Assembly: GCF_001602525.1 (NCBI RefSeq)
Contig: NZ_LSYT01000006.1
Coordinates: 186,001-250,000, forward strand
Direction: 5' to 3'
Length of the DNA: 64,000 nt
Source: Flavobacterium chilense
GTDB taxonomy: Bacteria; Bacteroidota; Bacteroidia; Flavobacteriales; Flavobacteriaceae
Part shown: positions 47,524 to 57,694 of the stretch, one piece after another
Numbering within the stretch: position 1 is the stretch's first letter
Layout: every line of letters begins with the position of its first letter
The notes under the pieces: model-generated
The model's database searches: none
Seen by the model: the letters and a program-made list of their open reading frames with translations, nothing else
What the model was told of the DNA's origin: nothing
Made by a program: the position numbers and the translations under genes

Positions 47524-50500
47524 ATGAATAATTTTTCATTTTACAAGGATAGGAAAGCTCTATATTGCCTAATTTTTATCTGGCTGTGTACGTCTTTCTT
47601 ATCCTCTTTTGCCGCAAAGCCAAAAGGGCATTTCTATAACATTTTACAACAACATCAAATAGAGGGGGCTGTAAGTGACGGAAGTTCTCCCTTGCCGGGT
47701 GTTACAATAGCGGTAAAAAACAAATCAAATAATACTGTGATATCTGATTACAGTGGAAAGTTCTCTATTTCTACTGCTCCTTATGATACTTTAGTTGTTT
47801 CATTCATCGGATTTAAAACGGCTTTAATTCCTCTTGCGGGAAGGAAAAAAGTGGATATTTCGCTCCAGTATGATTCTACTACTCTTCAGGAAGTTCGTGT
47901 CAATACAGGCTATTATTCAGTTAAGGATAAAGAGCGTACTGGGAGCATTGCGAAAATTAAAGCAGGAGATTTCGACAAACAGCCTGTCAACAATCCATTA
48001 GCAGCAATGCAGGGACGTATGGCAGGGGTAAACATCACTCAAAACACAGGCGTGCCGGGTGGAGGCTTTAATATTCAGATCCGAGGTCTTAACAGTATAC
48101 GGGGAGACGGCAATGATCCATTGTATATTGTAAACGGAGTTCCGTATTCTTCACAGTCATTAGGAGACCCGACTGTTTCGGCATCCGCTATTTCCGGTGT
48201 TACAAATCCGCTGAATAATTTAAATGTATCCGACATAGAAAGTATTGAGGTATTGAAAGATGCAGATGCAACAGCAATTTACGGTTCTCGTGGGGCAAAT
48301 GGTGTGGTATTGATCACAACAAAAAAAGGAAGATCGGGAGAAACTCGTTTTAATTTAAATGCATTTACGACTGTCGGCAAAGTGGCAAGAAAAATGGATT
48401 TAATGCAGACCAACCAGTATCTGGCGATGCGTGCAGAAGCTTTTGCTAATGATGGTATCACTGAATATCCTGAAGGAGCTTACGATATTAACGGCACTTG
48501 GGATCAAAATCGCAATACGGATTGGCAGAAGGAATTAATTGGAGGCACATCATACATTCAAAGTATTCAAACATCCATTTCAGGCGGTAATAAAAATACA
48601 CAATTCCTGTTAAGCGGAACTTATCACAAAGAAACAACTGTATTTCCAGGTGATTTTCATTATGGAAAGGGCTCAATAAACAGCAGCATTTCACACCAAT
48701 CCGATGATAAACGCTTTAGCCTTAATTTTTCAGCCACCTATTCAGGGGATAAAAATGCACTGCCGGGCAGGGATTTAACCTCGCGGGCTTATACTCTTGC
48801 TCCAAACGCACCGGAGCTTTATAAAAGTGATGGCAGTCTGAATTGGGAAAACGGCACATTTATCAATCCATTGTCATTTCTAAATGGAACATATCTTACC
48901 ACAAGCCAGAACCTTATTGCAAATGTAGTATTGTCTTATAATCTGCTTCCTGGTCTTCAGGTTAAGGCCAGCATGGGATATAACGATACCAGACTGTCCC
49001 AAAACGTAACCAGCCCACTAAGCATTTATAGCCCCTATGATACAAGTGAACATGAATCAACTCTATTTGTGTCTACCGGTACTGGCAGATCCTATATTTT
49101 CGAACCGCAGTTAAACTACCAAAAAGAATTGGGTGACATAGATCTAAATTTCTTGGTAGGCACAACATTCCAGAGCCAAAAAACGACGAAACTGGCACAA
49201 TCTGCCTTTGGATTTGCAAGTGATGCCCTGCTTAACAGTTTGGCGGCGTCCAATACGGTGACTGTACTGAATCATGAGGTAACGCAGTACAATTACAATG
49301 CATTATTTGGCAGACTCAACATCAACTGGCAAAAAAAGTACATTGTGAACCTAACAGGTCGTCGCGATGGTTCAAGCCGTTTTGGCCCAGATAATCGTTT
49401 CGCTAATTTTGGCGCTCTTGGCGCAGCTTGGCTGTTCTCTAATGAAAATATATTCAAACAGAACAATTCTATAATTAGTTTTGGGAAGCTCCGCGGGAGT
49501 TATGGCATTACCGGCAATGATCAGATTGGAGATTACCAGTATCTGGATACCTATAAGGTTTCTCCTTATTTGTATGACGGGGTGGTAGGACTTTTACCGT
49601 CTCGTCTTTACAATCCTGATTTTGGCTGGGAGACAAACAAAAAACTTGAACTCGCATTGGAACTCGGATTCTTAAAGGATAATATTTTCCTTTCTGCTGC
49701 TTGGTTCCAAAATCGCTCATCCAATCAATTGGTCGGGGTGCCTCTTCCCGGGACGACAGGTTTTTCTTCTATCCAATCAAATTTTGATGCTACCGTGGAA
49801 AATACCGGTGTGGAACTGGAACTTCGCACGACCAATTTGAAGGGCAGGGATTTCTCATGGACAACTGCAGTAAACCTTACTGTACCAAAAAATAAACTGG
49901 TTTCTTTTCCAGGGCTTGAAAGTTCAACGTATGCAAACCAACTCGTAGTTGGTGAATCACTTTTTATCAAGAAAGTTTTTAATTACACTGGTATAGATCC
50001 TCAAACTGGGGACTACACTTTTCAGGATTTTAATGGCGACGGACAGATAACCTATCAAGACGATCGTCAGACAATCGTTGATACTTCTCCAAAATATTAT
50101 GGAGGTCTAAGTAACCAGTTGACTTATAAAAATTGGTCTTTCGATTTTTTATTCCAGTTTGTAAAGCAGATCGGAAGGAATTATCTCTACACTTCAGCTC
50201 TGCCCGGATCCTTTGTAAATCAGCCTGTAGCTATGGGAAATCACTTCCCACAAGACGGCACGAGTGCAGTGTCGCAGCAGTACACCACTGGTCAGAATAG
50301 CACATTACTCGAAGGGCATTACAATTTGATTGACAGCAATGCAGCATTCAGTGATGCATCTTTTGTGAGACTAAAGAGTTTGACACTCATGTATGTAATA
50401 CCATCAGCATGGTCAAAAACCTTTACAGGAAAGGTGTACTTACAGGGGCAAAACTTATTAACCCTCACTGATTTTCGCGGAGCTGATCCTGAAAATCAGT

Positions 50501-50559
50501 CTGCTTCGGCACTTCCACCATTGCGCCAGTTTACAATGGGCATTCAGCTTGGCTTTTAA
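47524..50559 (+). CDS. SusC/RagA-type TonB-dependent outer-membrane transporter
   Basis: About 1011 residues from ATG 47524, chosen because a good signal peptide follows (KALYCLIFIWLCTSFLSSFAA); an upstream ATG at 47443 would add 27 unlikely residues. A carboxypeptidase-regulatory-like domain comes first (GAVSDGSSPLPGVTIAVKN), then the SusC plug (AAMQGRMAGVNITQNTG, IRGLNSIRGDG, ATAIYGSRGANGVVLITTKK) and a long barrel ending MGIQLGF. Together with the SusD-like lipoprotein it should import large nutrients, peptides or glycans by TonB energy. The following peptidase suggests a peptide substrate. Base composition is visibly less AT-rich than the defence genes to its left. Confidence 0.93.
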   Translation: MNNFSFYKDRKALYCLIFIWLCTSFLSSFAAKPKGHFYNILQQHQIEGAVSDGSSPLPGVTIAVKNKSNNTVISDYSGKFSISTAPYDTLVVSFIGFKTALIPLAGRKKVDISLQYDSTTLQEVRVNTGYYSVKDKERTGSIAKIKAGDFDKQPVNNPLAAMQGRMAGVNITQNTGVPGGGFNIQIRGLNSIRGDGNDPLYIVNGVPYSSQSLGDPTVSASAISGVTNPLNNLNVSDIESIEVLKDADATAIYGSRGANGVVLITTKKGRSGETRFNLNAFTTVGKVARKMDLMQTNQYLAMRAEAFANDGITEYPEGAYDINGTWDQNRNTDWQKELIGGTSYIQSIQTSISGGNKNTQFLLSGTYHKETTVFPGDFHYGKGSINSSISHQSDDKRFSLNFSATYSGDKNALPGRDLTSRAYTLAPNAPELYKSDGSLNWENGTFINPLSFLNGTYLTTSQNLIANVVLSYNLLPGLQVKASMGYNDTRLSQNVTSPLSIYSPYDTSEHESTLFVSTGTGRSYIFEPQLNYQKELGDIDLNFLVGTTFQSQKTTKLAQSAFGFASDALLNSLAASNTVTVLNHEVTQYNYNALFGRLNINWQKKYIVNLTGRRDGSSRFGPDNRFANFGALGAAWLFSNENIFKQNNSIISFGKLRGSYGITGNDQIGDYQYLDTYKVSPYLYDGVVGLLPSRLYNPDFGWETNKKLELALELGFLKDNIFLSAAWFQNRSSNQLVGVPLPGTTGFSSIQSNFDATVENTGVELELRTTNLKGRDFSWTTAVNLTVPKNKLVSFPGLESSTYANQLVVGESLFIKKVFNYTGIDPQTGDYTFQDFNGDGQITYQDDRQTIVDTSPKYYGGLSNQLTYKNWSFDFLFQFVKQIGRNYLYTSALPGSFVNQPVAMGNHFPQDGTSAVSQQYTTGQNSTLLEGHYNLIDSNAAFSDASFVRLKSLTLMYVIPSAWSKTFTGKVYLQGQNLLTLTDFRGADPENQSASALPPLRQFTMGIQLGF

Positions 50560-50574
50560 TTTAATCATCATCAC

Positions 50575-51954
50575 ATGAAAACAAGATTTAATATTATAAG
50601 AATAATTTTTGGAGCTGTATTTTTCAATCTTACAGCCTGCGAAGGCTTTACCGAAGTAGATACGCCGCAATCACAGCTGACGACCCCTGCTGTATTTGAA
50701 AATGTTAAAACCGCTGATGCGGCTATGGCTGACATTTATGCCCGTCTTCGTGAGGAAGGAATGGTTGCGGGCACGCTGAATGGACTGTCGAGTCTTTTAT
50801 CAAACTACTCTGATGAAATGCAGTATACAGGTTCAAGTGTCGAAATTATGCAGTTCAATAACCATACAATTACGCCTTCAAACAGTTTAATAACAGGATT
50901 ATGGAACAGCACTTACAGTGAAATCTATGCTGTGAATCTTATGCTGGAAGGACTGCAGAATTCAAAGTCATTAAAAGAGAATGAGAAGGCGCGATTATCT
51001 GGTGAAGCACTGTTTATCCGTGGATATCTTCATTTTTATCTGGTAAACCTCTTTGGTGATGTTCCCTACATAAAAACTACTGATTACAGCGCCAATAAAG
51101 CAGTCTCAAAAACAGCCCAGGAACAAGTGTGGCTCAATATTATAGATGACGTAACTGAAGCTGAAAAATTATTAACTGTTGAATATCCTTCCCAAGAAAG
51201 AGTCAGAGTAAACAAAGCAGCTGCCTCCGCTTTTCTATCAAGAATATACCTTTATCGTGAAGACTGGGGCAATGCAGCGGCCAAGGCGACAGCTGTAATT
51301 AATAATCCAAAGTACATATGGATTAATGATCTTTCAAAGGAATTTCTGCGCCAGTCCACTGCGACAATCTGGGCACTTCATCCAGGAACGGCCGGGCTTA
51401 ATACTAAAGATGCACGTACCTTTATCTTTTCAAGCGGACCACCTTCCAAGCCGTCATTGTCTGCTTCATTTACAGCCAGTTTTGAATCTGGTGATCTGCG
51501 CCGTATTCAGTGGGTGCGCACCGTTTCAAATGCCACTGGCTCTTGGTATTCATCATACAAATACAAACAGCCTTTAGGCACTGCCTCTTCACAGGAATAC
51601 ACCATTTTGTTTCGATTAGCGGAACAATACCTGATTCGTGCAGAAGCCAATGCTCATCTGTCACATATATCTGATGCCAAGGCTGACTTAAATAAAATTC
51701 GCAGTCGTGCCGGTTTGGGGGATACAGCCGCAGATACGCAGACAGAATTATTGGACGCAATCGCAAAAGAGCGACGTTTTGAGCTTTTTACAGAACAGGG
51801 GCATCGATGGCTCGATCTGAAACGTACAGTAAAGGCAGCAACTGTGCTGAGTCCAATAAAACCGGGATGGAAAGACACACAGATGATCCTACCTCTTCCG
51901 CAATCAGAACTGCTGTTAAATCAGAATCTGCTGCCTCAAAATCCAGGTTATTAA
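50575..51954 (+). CDS. SusD/RagB-family surface lipoprotein
   Basis: A 459-residue lipoprotein with a lipobox LTAC (C22) after a short hydrophobic segment. SusD hallmarks are present: ALFIRGYLHFYLVNLFGDVPY, SAFLSRIYLYREDWGNAA, a RLAEQYLIRAEA-type helix and AKERRFELFTEQGHRWLDLKRT near the end. It forms the lid of the SusC transporter at the cell surface. It starts 15 bases after SusC and is followed by the S9 peptidase after one base, one operon. Confidence 0.93.
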   Translation: MKTRFNIIRIIFGAVFFNLTACEGFTEVDTPQSQLTTPAVFENVKTADAAMADIYARLREEGMVAGTLNGLSSLLSNYSDEMQYTGSSVEIMQFNNHTITPSNSLITGLWNSTYSEIYAVNLMLEGLQNSKSLKENEKARLSGEALFIRGYLHFYLVNLFGDVPYIKTTDYSANKAVSKTAQEQVWLNIIDDVTEAEKLLTVEYPSQERVRVNKAAASAFLSRIYLYREDWGNAAAKATAVINNPKYIWINDLSKEFLRQSTATIWALHPGTAGLNTKDARTFIFSSGPPSKPSLSASFTASFESGDLRRIQWVRTVSNATGSWYSSYKYKQPLGTASSQEYTILFRLAEQYLIRAEANAHLSHISDAKADLNKIRSRAGLGDTAADTQTELLDAIAKERRFELFTEQGHRWLDLKRTVKAATVLSPIKPGWKDTQMILPLPQSELLLNQNLLPQNPGY

Positions 51955-51955
51955 A

Positions 51956-54559
51956 ATGAGGACGTTTTTCAACAAAGCCGGATATTGGATAGCGCTGCTT
52001 TTTACAGCGTTATCCCTGTATGGACAAAAGCAAAAAAAGCTGGTAACTGCTGCTGACTATGCAAAATGGAGCTCCATACAAGCAGAGACATTATCCCCAG
52101 ATGGCAGATGGATTTCTTATAATCTGCATTATGATTACGGCGTAGATACCTTGTTTGTACAGGATATAAAATCTGCTAAGCGACTGTCATTTCCTAAATG
52201 TTCTGATGCGCGTTTTAGCAGTGATGGCAGGTGGCTCACATTTTCAGATCCGGAAAAAGGATTAGTTTTGAATGACCTTATCACCGGTAATAAACAGTAT
52301 TTCAAGGATGTGATTCGTCACGAATTCAATAGTGAAGAAAATTTCCTGGCTTTATTAAATAAGAATGGTTCATCTGATTACTTGACGATAATTGCGTTAT
52401 CCACCTGCAAAAAATATAATTTCAATGATGTCATAGAGTTCATTATCAATAGTTCTGGCATTTTGGCTATAAGTACTGGTTATGAAGTGCGACTTTTAAA
52501 ACCGAAAAATGGATTTATAGAAAAGACCATTGCACAGGATGAGGATGCAGGATTTAAAAAACTATTCTGGAGCAAGAGCGGTGAATTTCTTTCTTTTCTT
52601 CAGGAGATTAAAAACCCGCAGCAAACTGCCAAAAATCACAGAATATTCTATCATGATACAGCATCGGGGACAAATGCTATTCTTGACAGCAGGGAAACAG
52701 AAATATTGTCGATGGAGAATATAACCCCATATGGAGCAAGTTCTGCGCTGAGGTTTTCAGAAGACGGTAAAAGTATATTTTTCAGTTATATCAGCCCTGA
52801 ACAGGAGCAAAAAACTACAGCTTATGAAATATGGGATTCTGCTACAGCGCTGGAATATACCCAGAACAAAATGTCTGGAGATCCTAATCGCTTACCAAAA
52901 ACGGCTGTATGGACGCCTTTTAATGGTAAAATTTTGAAGATCGGAACAATCGAGAATCCACAAACAATCCTTACCGCTGATCGAAAACATGCATTGTGTT
53001 ACAATTTGTTGAAATATGAACCGCAATACGAGTACTACGCTCCGGCTGACATGTATGTAAAAGATATCCAGACAGGAGCAGAGCATCTAATTTTAGAGAA
53101 GCAGTCAACAGCAGTTGGAATGATAGGAGGTTCTTCCACTGGAAATTTTATACATTATTTCTGCAATGGCAATTGGCAGGGTTTCGATATTGCTAAAATG
53201 CAGCATATTAATCTAACAGAAAATCTCCCAGTCTCTATGATTGATAGTATTCAAAATGATGCGGGTCCACCTGCGCCGTATGGCAGTCCGGGCTGGTCCT
53301 CTGATGATAAATATTTTATAGCGTATGATCAGTACGATATCTGGATGATTGAGGTCAGTTCAAGACAAGCCAGAAGAATTACCAATGGAAGAAAGCATAA
53401 GATTACCTATAGAATTTGTCTGGATCTATATCCCGTTATCAAAAAGCCTACTCAGGATGAATTTTTGATCAGAAAATTTGATTTTTCCTCGGGTTTGGTT
53501 TTGCAGGCTGTTGGCAGAGATGGATCCAGCGGCTATTATAAATGGAATACCGATGGCAGATTAGAAGAATTGGTGTTTGGGAATTCCGGAAACAGCAGGA
53601 TGCAAAAAGCAAAGAATGCTGAACAGTACATCTACATCCAGCAGTCAGCTTCAAATGCCCCAAAATTAATGGCTGTTTCAGGAAAGCAGAAAAGCAAAGT
53701 ACTCTTTCGATCCAATACTCATGCCCCTAAATTCAAATGGGGAACGGCTGAGATGATCGCTTACAGCGATAAAAAAGGCAAAAATCTTCAGGGGATTCTT
53801 TACAAACCTGCAGGGTACATAAAGGGAAAGAAATATCCGATGGTAGTTCATGTTTATGAAAGACAGTCCCAGGAAATTAATAATTATTCTATACCCACAG
53901 AATATGGGCCGATTGGCTTTACACCGTCAAGCTATTTTCTGGATGGTTATCTGGTGCTGTTGCCGGATATACATTATAAATTGGGAGAGCCTGGAAGGTC
54001 TGCCCTTAATTGTGTGCTTAGTGCGGTGGACATTGTAAAACAGATGGGAATTGTTCAGGAAAATCATATTGGAATTATCGGCCATTCCTTTGGAGGTTAT
54101 GAGACTTCGTTTATCATTACCCAGACCGATGTTTTTGCTACAGCCGTCTGCGGTTCGGGACTTATGAACACTATAAGCAGCTATTTTGTGCATTCAGCTG
54201 GCATACCGCGTTCAAATGCATGGCGGTTTGAATCGCAGCAGGGGCGAATGCCATTTTCACCTTTTGAAAATTGGAAAGCTTACGAACGAGACGCGCCATT
54301 TCCAAATGCAGCGAATTGCAGAACACCGCTGCTGAGCTGGGCTGGGAAAAAAGATCCGACTATCTTCTGGACACAGTCTGCCGAATTTCATATGGCACTT
54401 CGAAGACTTGGAAAAAGGAATATTTTTATTCTTTATGAGAATGAGGCGCATACTATTGCCACCCCTGAACTTCAAAAAGACTTGACAATAAAAACTAGGA
54501 ACTGGTTTGACTATTATCTGAAAGAACAAAAGGAGGCACTTACAAATGGCATCCCTTAA
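51956..54559 (+). CDS. Exported S9 prolyl-oligopeptidase-family peptidase
   Basis: An 867-residue protein with a signal peptide (about 1-24, ending SLYGQ), a WD/PD40-like beta-propeller (about 30-600) and a C-terminal alpha/beta-hydrolase domain. The nucleophile is in GHSFGGYE (about residue 711); the Asp is in WAGKKDPTIFW and the His in ENEAHTI. Enzymes of this type cut short peptides, often after proline or as dipeptidases. Placement directly after SusC and SusD suggests that imported peptides are digested in the periplasm. Confidence 0.9.
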   Translation: MRTFFNKAGYWIALLFTALSLYGQKQKKLVTAADYAKWSSIQAETLSPDGRWISYNLHYDYGVDTLFVQDIKSAKRLSFPKCSDARFSSDGRWLTFSDPEKGLVLNDLITGNKQYFKDVIRHEFNSEENFLALLNKNGSSDYLTIIALSTCKKYNFNDVIEFIINSSGILAISTGYEVRLLKPKNGFIEKTIAQDEDAGFKKLFWSKSGEFLSFLQEIKNPQQTAKNHRIFYHDTASGTNAILDSRETEILSMENITPYGASSALRFSEDGKSIFFSYISPEQEQKTTAYEIWDSATALEYTQNKMSGDPNRLPKTAVWTPFNGKILKIGTIENPQTILTADRKHALCYNLLKYEPQYEYYAPADMYVKDIQTGAEHLILEKQSTAVGMIGGSSTGNFIHYFCNGNWQGFDIAKMQHINLTENLPVSMIDSIQNDAGPPAPYGSPGWSSDDKYFIAYDQYDIWMIEVSSRQARRITNGRKHKITYRICLDLYPVIKKPTQDEFLIRKFDFSSGLVLQAVGRDGSSGYYKWNTDGRLEELVFGNSGNSRMQKAKNAEQYIYIQQSASNAPKLMAVSGKQKSKVLFRSNTHAPKFKWGTAEMIAYSDKKGKNLQGILYKPAGYIKGKKYPMVVHVYERQSQEINNYSIPTEYGPIGFTPSSYFLDGYLVLLPDIHYKLGEPGRSALNCVLSAVDIVKQMGIVQENHIGIIGHSFGGYETSFIITQTDVFATAVCGSGLMNTISSYFVHSAGIPRSNAWRFESQQGRMPFSPFENWKAYERDAPFPNAANCRTPLLSWAGKKDPTIFWTQSAEFHMALRRLGKRNIFILYENEAHTIATPELQKDLTIKTRNWFDYYLKEQKEALTNGIP

Positions 54560-54572
54560 ATCTATAATTACT

Positions 54573-54604
54573 AAAGCAGGAGATTAAAAACCTCCTGCTT
54601 TTTT
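54573..54604. terminator. Terminator between the convergent SusC operon and the DUF6520 gene
   Basis: AAAGCAGGAG (54573-54582) and CTCCTGCTTT (54592-54601) form a 10-bp stem followed by further Ts. It ends the SusC-SusD-peptidase transcript and may also serve the minus-strand gene. Confidence 0.85.
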
Positions 54605-54612
54605 AAAATTAG

Positions 54613-54882
54613 TTAATTGATTTTTCTGTATAATTCGACGTTACATTCAGTCGGACTGCTCATATTGAACAATTGCTGTCCTCCAGAACTAACTCTACAA
54701 ACATTAGGATTTTGTATCGTGCTACATTGTACTGTTGTAACATCACAATCCTCTAAAGGGTTATGCCCATAAACATCTATCAGTTTTCCTTTTTCAGGAA
54801 CAGCTGAAAATGCAAAGGCCCCAAATACAGCAAATGCGATTGCTGATATTGAAAGCGCCGGTCTTAAAACTTTATTATTCAT
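54613..54882 (-). CDS. Small exported cysteine-containing protein, DUF6520-like
   Basis: An 89-residue protein with an N-terminal hydrophobic segment (about 8-27, LSISAIAFAVFGAFAFSA) acting as signal peptide or anchor and a short mature part with four cysteines (C46, C53, C62, C80). It resembles the DUF6520 small proteins found in Flavobacteria. Function unknown. It lies 94 bases downstream of the MauE-like gene on the same strand, and the four cysteines suggest disulfides made with the help of that neighbour. Confidence 0.7.
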   Translation of the reverse strand: MNNKVLRPALSISAIAFAVFGAFAFSAVPEKGKLIDVYGHNPLEDCDVTTVQCSTIQNPNVCRVSSGGQQLFNMSSPTECNVELYRKIN

Positions 54883-54976
54883 AATATTAAAATTTAATGT
54901 TAACGGTCTACTCTTTTTCAGGTTTTCGACCTTCCCCTGGACTGTACAGTTTATTTTAAAAGCATAAATGCTGATC

Positions 54977-56497
54977 TTATCTTGATGGGTAAAAGGGCTT
55001 GTAATAGTTGGTTTTTAATTTTTCAACTGTGAGATGTCTTCCATTGAGCGAAACAATCCTGTCGTTTAAAACCACAAATTCATCCATTGTCCGACCCTCT
55101 AAATTGTATACATAAAAACTAAATGCATAAGTGTTTTCTTTTACATTATATACATCTATTATGGAAGCCTGTTTCCACATAATTTCAGGTTCGTATTTTC
55201 CAATGAGAGCTGCATTGACAAAAAGATAATTGCCGAAAGTTGCAGTGAGTTTATTCACTAGTTTAGGCTGTCTGGCCAGAGTCTTGATGTTTTTTGACTT
55301 AATGCTGGCTACCGAAACCTGTGCTCGCGAAGTCGTATCAATGGTATGCCCCGAAGTATGACTTCCAATCTTAGAGTCAATTATCAGAAATTCATTTCTA
55401 TAGGCATACGTATAAATTATCTTATCCAGATGGGAATTATAAAGCAATGATCCGTCAGTATCAAATACACCGTCTACCTGTTTCTGCAGCAGCCCGCCGT
55501 TAAGTTTTAATGCTGTATTGTTATTAAAATTAAAAAGTCCCAGCGTATTGTTTTTTGTTTTAGAATCTATGGCCCTGATAACTGCTTTGTTATTATCAAT
55601 TGGCTTTAGGATAGAAAAATATGCTTTTCCATACATCTTAAGCTCTGCTTTCCATGAGACAGTATCTCCAATAAAAATGCAGGGCACGCTCCCGTCGCTA
55701 AAATAAAAATAGGGGGTATTTACAACAAGACGCGGTACAGTATAAGGAAAATTATATTTTGGAAGATTGATATGAATTGTCTTTTTTTCAACAAGACTCG
55801 TATCAAAAATAGTCACTGCCAGCGGTTCAGCACGATTGCCTAAATAAATCTGTCCTTTGTCATAACCGGCAATATAATAGGCTGCGTGTGGAAGCAGGAT
55901 TGTTTTTTTGCCAGTAGTCGGGTGTTTGGGAAATCTCCGTACAAAATTATTGCGGTGATGAATTATGTCTTCTGATAGTATAAAGAGCAAAGCAACAAGA
56001 CCAATGCTAAATAATGTAGTCACAGAAAAGGCACTGGCCAGTGCAGCAGGTTTTGAAATAAGATGCACTTTTGGCACCATACCGGCCAGTATCAGAATAC
56101 CTGCTGCGGCCAGGATCATGAAAACAAAATTAAAAATAAAATGCTCCTGCCATCCCATCTTTTCTAAAATTCCTCCACAGGAACATGGAACAAATGGGCT
56201 GTAATTTAAAATGATAAAAATGTATGCGGTAAAAATGGTCATTAAGCTGAATGCGGCCCACAGCGCCAAGAACCGCGTTGAAGAAAACAGCAGTAATCCA
56301 GCAATCAGCAGTTCTATAATTGGTACAACCCATGATACAATTCCTGCAAAGGAACTAACCAGCGGTGACTGTCCTAATTGAACCTGAAAATTTTCAAAGT
56401 CGAGCAATTTACTTATTGCCGCATACACAAATAACAGGATATATAGAAAGGAAATTACTTCTATAAAAATATACTTATGCTGTGGGCTAAATTTCAT
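54977..56497 (-). CDS. MauE/DoxX-like membrane protein with a large C-terminal exported domain
   Basis: A 506-residue protein. Hydrophobic helices at about 10-30, 50-70, 76-98, 120-142 and 150-172 form a MauE/DoxX-like unit, with the conserved FVPCSCGG motif (C105, C107) before the fourth helix. The remaining ~320 residues look like a soluble periplasmic domain with repeated beta strands, possibly a propeller, and have no name I can give. MauE proteins are linked to disulfide formation in methylamine dehydrogenase maturation; no such enzyme is here. With the four-cysteine protein downstream, a thiol-oxidation role is a reasonable guess. Confidence 0.75.
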   Translation of the reverse strand: MKFSPQHKYIFIEVISFLYILLFVYAAISKLLDFENFQVQLGQSPLVSSFAGIVSWVVPIIELLIAGLLLFSSTRFLALWAAFSLMTIFTAYIFIILNYSPFVPCSCGGILEKMGWQEHFIFNFVFMILAAAGILILAGMVPKVHLISKPAALASAFSVTTLFSIGLVALLFILSEDIIHHRNNFVRRFPKHPTTGKKTILLPHAAYYIAGYDKGQIYLGNRAEPLAVTIFDTSLVEKKTIHINLPKYNFPYTVPRLVVNTPYFYFSDGSVPCIFIGDTVSWKAELKMYGKAYFSILKPIDNNKAVIRAIDSKTKNNTLGLFNFNNNTALKLNGGLLQKQVDGVFDTDGSLLYNSHLDKIIYTYAYRNEFLIIDSKIGSHTSGHTIDTTSRAQVSVASIKSKNIKTLARQPKLVNKLTATFGNYLFVNAALIGKYEPEIMWKQASIIDVYNVKENTYAFSFYVYNLEGRTMDEFVVLNDRIVSLNGRHLTVEKLKTNYYKPFYPSR

Positions 56498-56990
56498 GGC
56501 GATGTAATTGAAAAATTATAATGTAAAATTCTGTAAATTAATTGGTTAAACTGTTGTCGATTTGGGATTACAACTTGTCAATAAAGAATTAAATTCATAC
56601 TATAATCGACAATCTTTAAAATCTTCTCTTTAATGATCCTCATTTTATCAGTTTTAATAGGAGTAGAATGATATGAATTACTCCGACTGATTATTACGAA
56701 AAATGATCCAAAAATTTATCAAAAGCTATCAAATTTATACTCTTCTCAAATCTAAACGCAAATAAAAGGCTGGCAAATCCCAGACTAATTGCTGGAAAAA
56801 AAGTGCTTATTTATAATATTAGAAGCCTATGAATAGCTTTATTGAATATCAGATATTGAGAATCTGAAAGTATGTCCAGATTTTATAACTGAGTGAATAA
56901 AGAACTTATAAAAAAAGAAAGCCGGAAGATAAAACTATGGATATAACTAATAAACGCCGACTTCGGAGGTGTTTTCCAGCCCCCGGCAGG
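56498..56990. other. Intergenic, nothing clear
   Basis: Non-coding, AT-rich; short frames only. It leads into the inverted repeats of the mobilisation region. Confidence 0.5.
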
Positions 56991-57044
56991 GCAAGTGGTT
57001 TTGAGCTGCGGAAAGTATTTCAAGCAGCTCAAAACACAACTTGC
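56991..57044. repeat. Long inverted repeat upstream of the mob genes
   Basis: GCAAGT (56991-56996) and GTTTTGAGCTGC (56998-57009) pair with GCAGCTCAAAAC (57024-57035) and ACTTGC (57039-57044). The 12-bp inner stem is perfect, loop 14 bases. GC-rich for its surroundings. Inverted repeats in this place often belong to the oriT or to regulatory leaders of Bacteroidota conjugative elements. Confidence 0.65.
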
Positions 57045-57249
57045 TATTTTCTCTCGAAAATATTATTGCAATAGTTTTAATTGAAAGGGCTTGATGCCCT
57101 TTTTAAATTTAGCAGGTATTTCATGCTTTATAATTAATTTTTAAAATCAACCTTTAAGGCTTAAAAAAAACATAATAGTATTGGCAGTTCTAACTTCAAT
57201 CTTTTCTAGTAGATTCCAAATATCTTAAGTTTAGTTTTTCTCTGAATTG

Positions 57250-57540
57250 TAACTATATTGCTATGTACAATAAAATTTACATACTCATTTACAACTGCTC
57301 ATACTTATTTGGTTATGTGCATAAGGCTAAAAGTATAGACAGATGTACAGCTATTTGTAAACCTGTGAGCAAATGAAGTTGTAGAACTGTACTGATGTAG
57401 ATATGTATTTACAGTTTTACTCTTTTACATATTTATGCTTTTACGTAAAGACATAAATGCTCCTTTATGTAAATACGCAAATAAGCTTTCAGTTAAAGCC
57501 TTATCTACCTGTATAAAACCATACATATATTTCCAAAAGA
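57250..57540. repeat. AT-rich region of short palindromic and iterated motifs
   Basis: The stretch repeats variants of TTTACATA, ATTTATG/CATAAAT and TTTATGTAAA, for example around 57430-57475, with TTTTACGTAAA in the centre. No frame is open. It could bind a plasmid-type partition or mobilisation protein, but no ParA gene is present here. Confidence 0.4.
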
Positions 57541-57580
57541 AACAGAAAAACGGAAAAAAGAAAAAGAAAGCAATTTAAAA

Positions 57581-57694
57581 GGACGGGATGCAGACAGACC
57601 AAAAGGAAACGGAATAAGTCCCGAAGGGTGTTTTGTGCGCACGCGAGCAAAACATTATGCCGTAGTCTTTTGGTCAGGCTGATCCAGCACGTCC
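57581..57694. other. Candidate origin of transfer (oriT) with three nested inverted repeats
   Basis: GGACG (57581-57585) pairs with CGTCC (57690-57694); GACCAAAAG (57597-57605) with CTTTTGGTC (57667-57675); GTTTTG (57630-57635) with CAAAAC (57648-57653). It lies 183 bases before the MobA gene, the usual place for an oriT next to relaxase genes. The nick site cannot be read from sequence. Confidence 0.55.
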
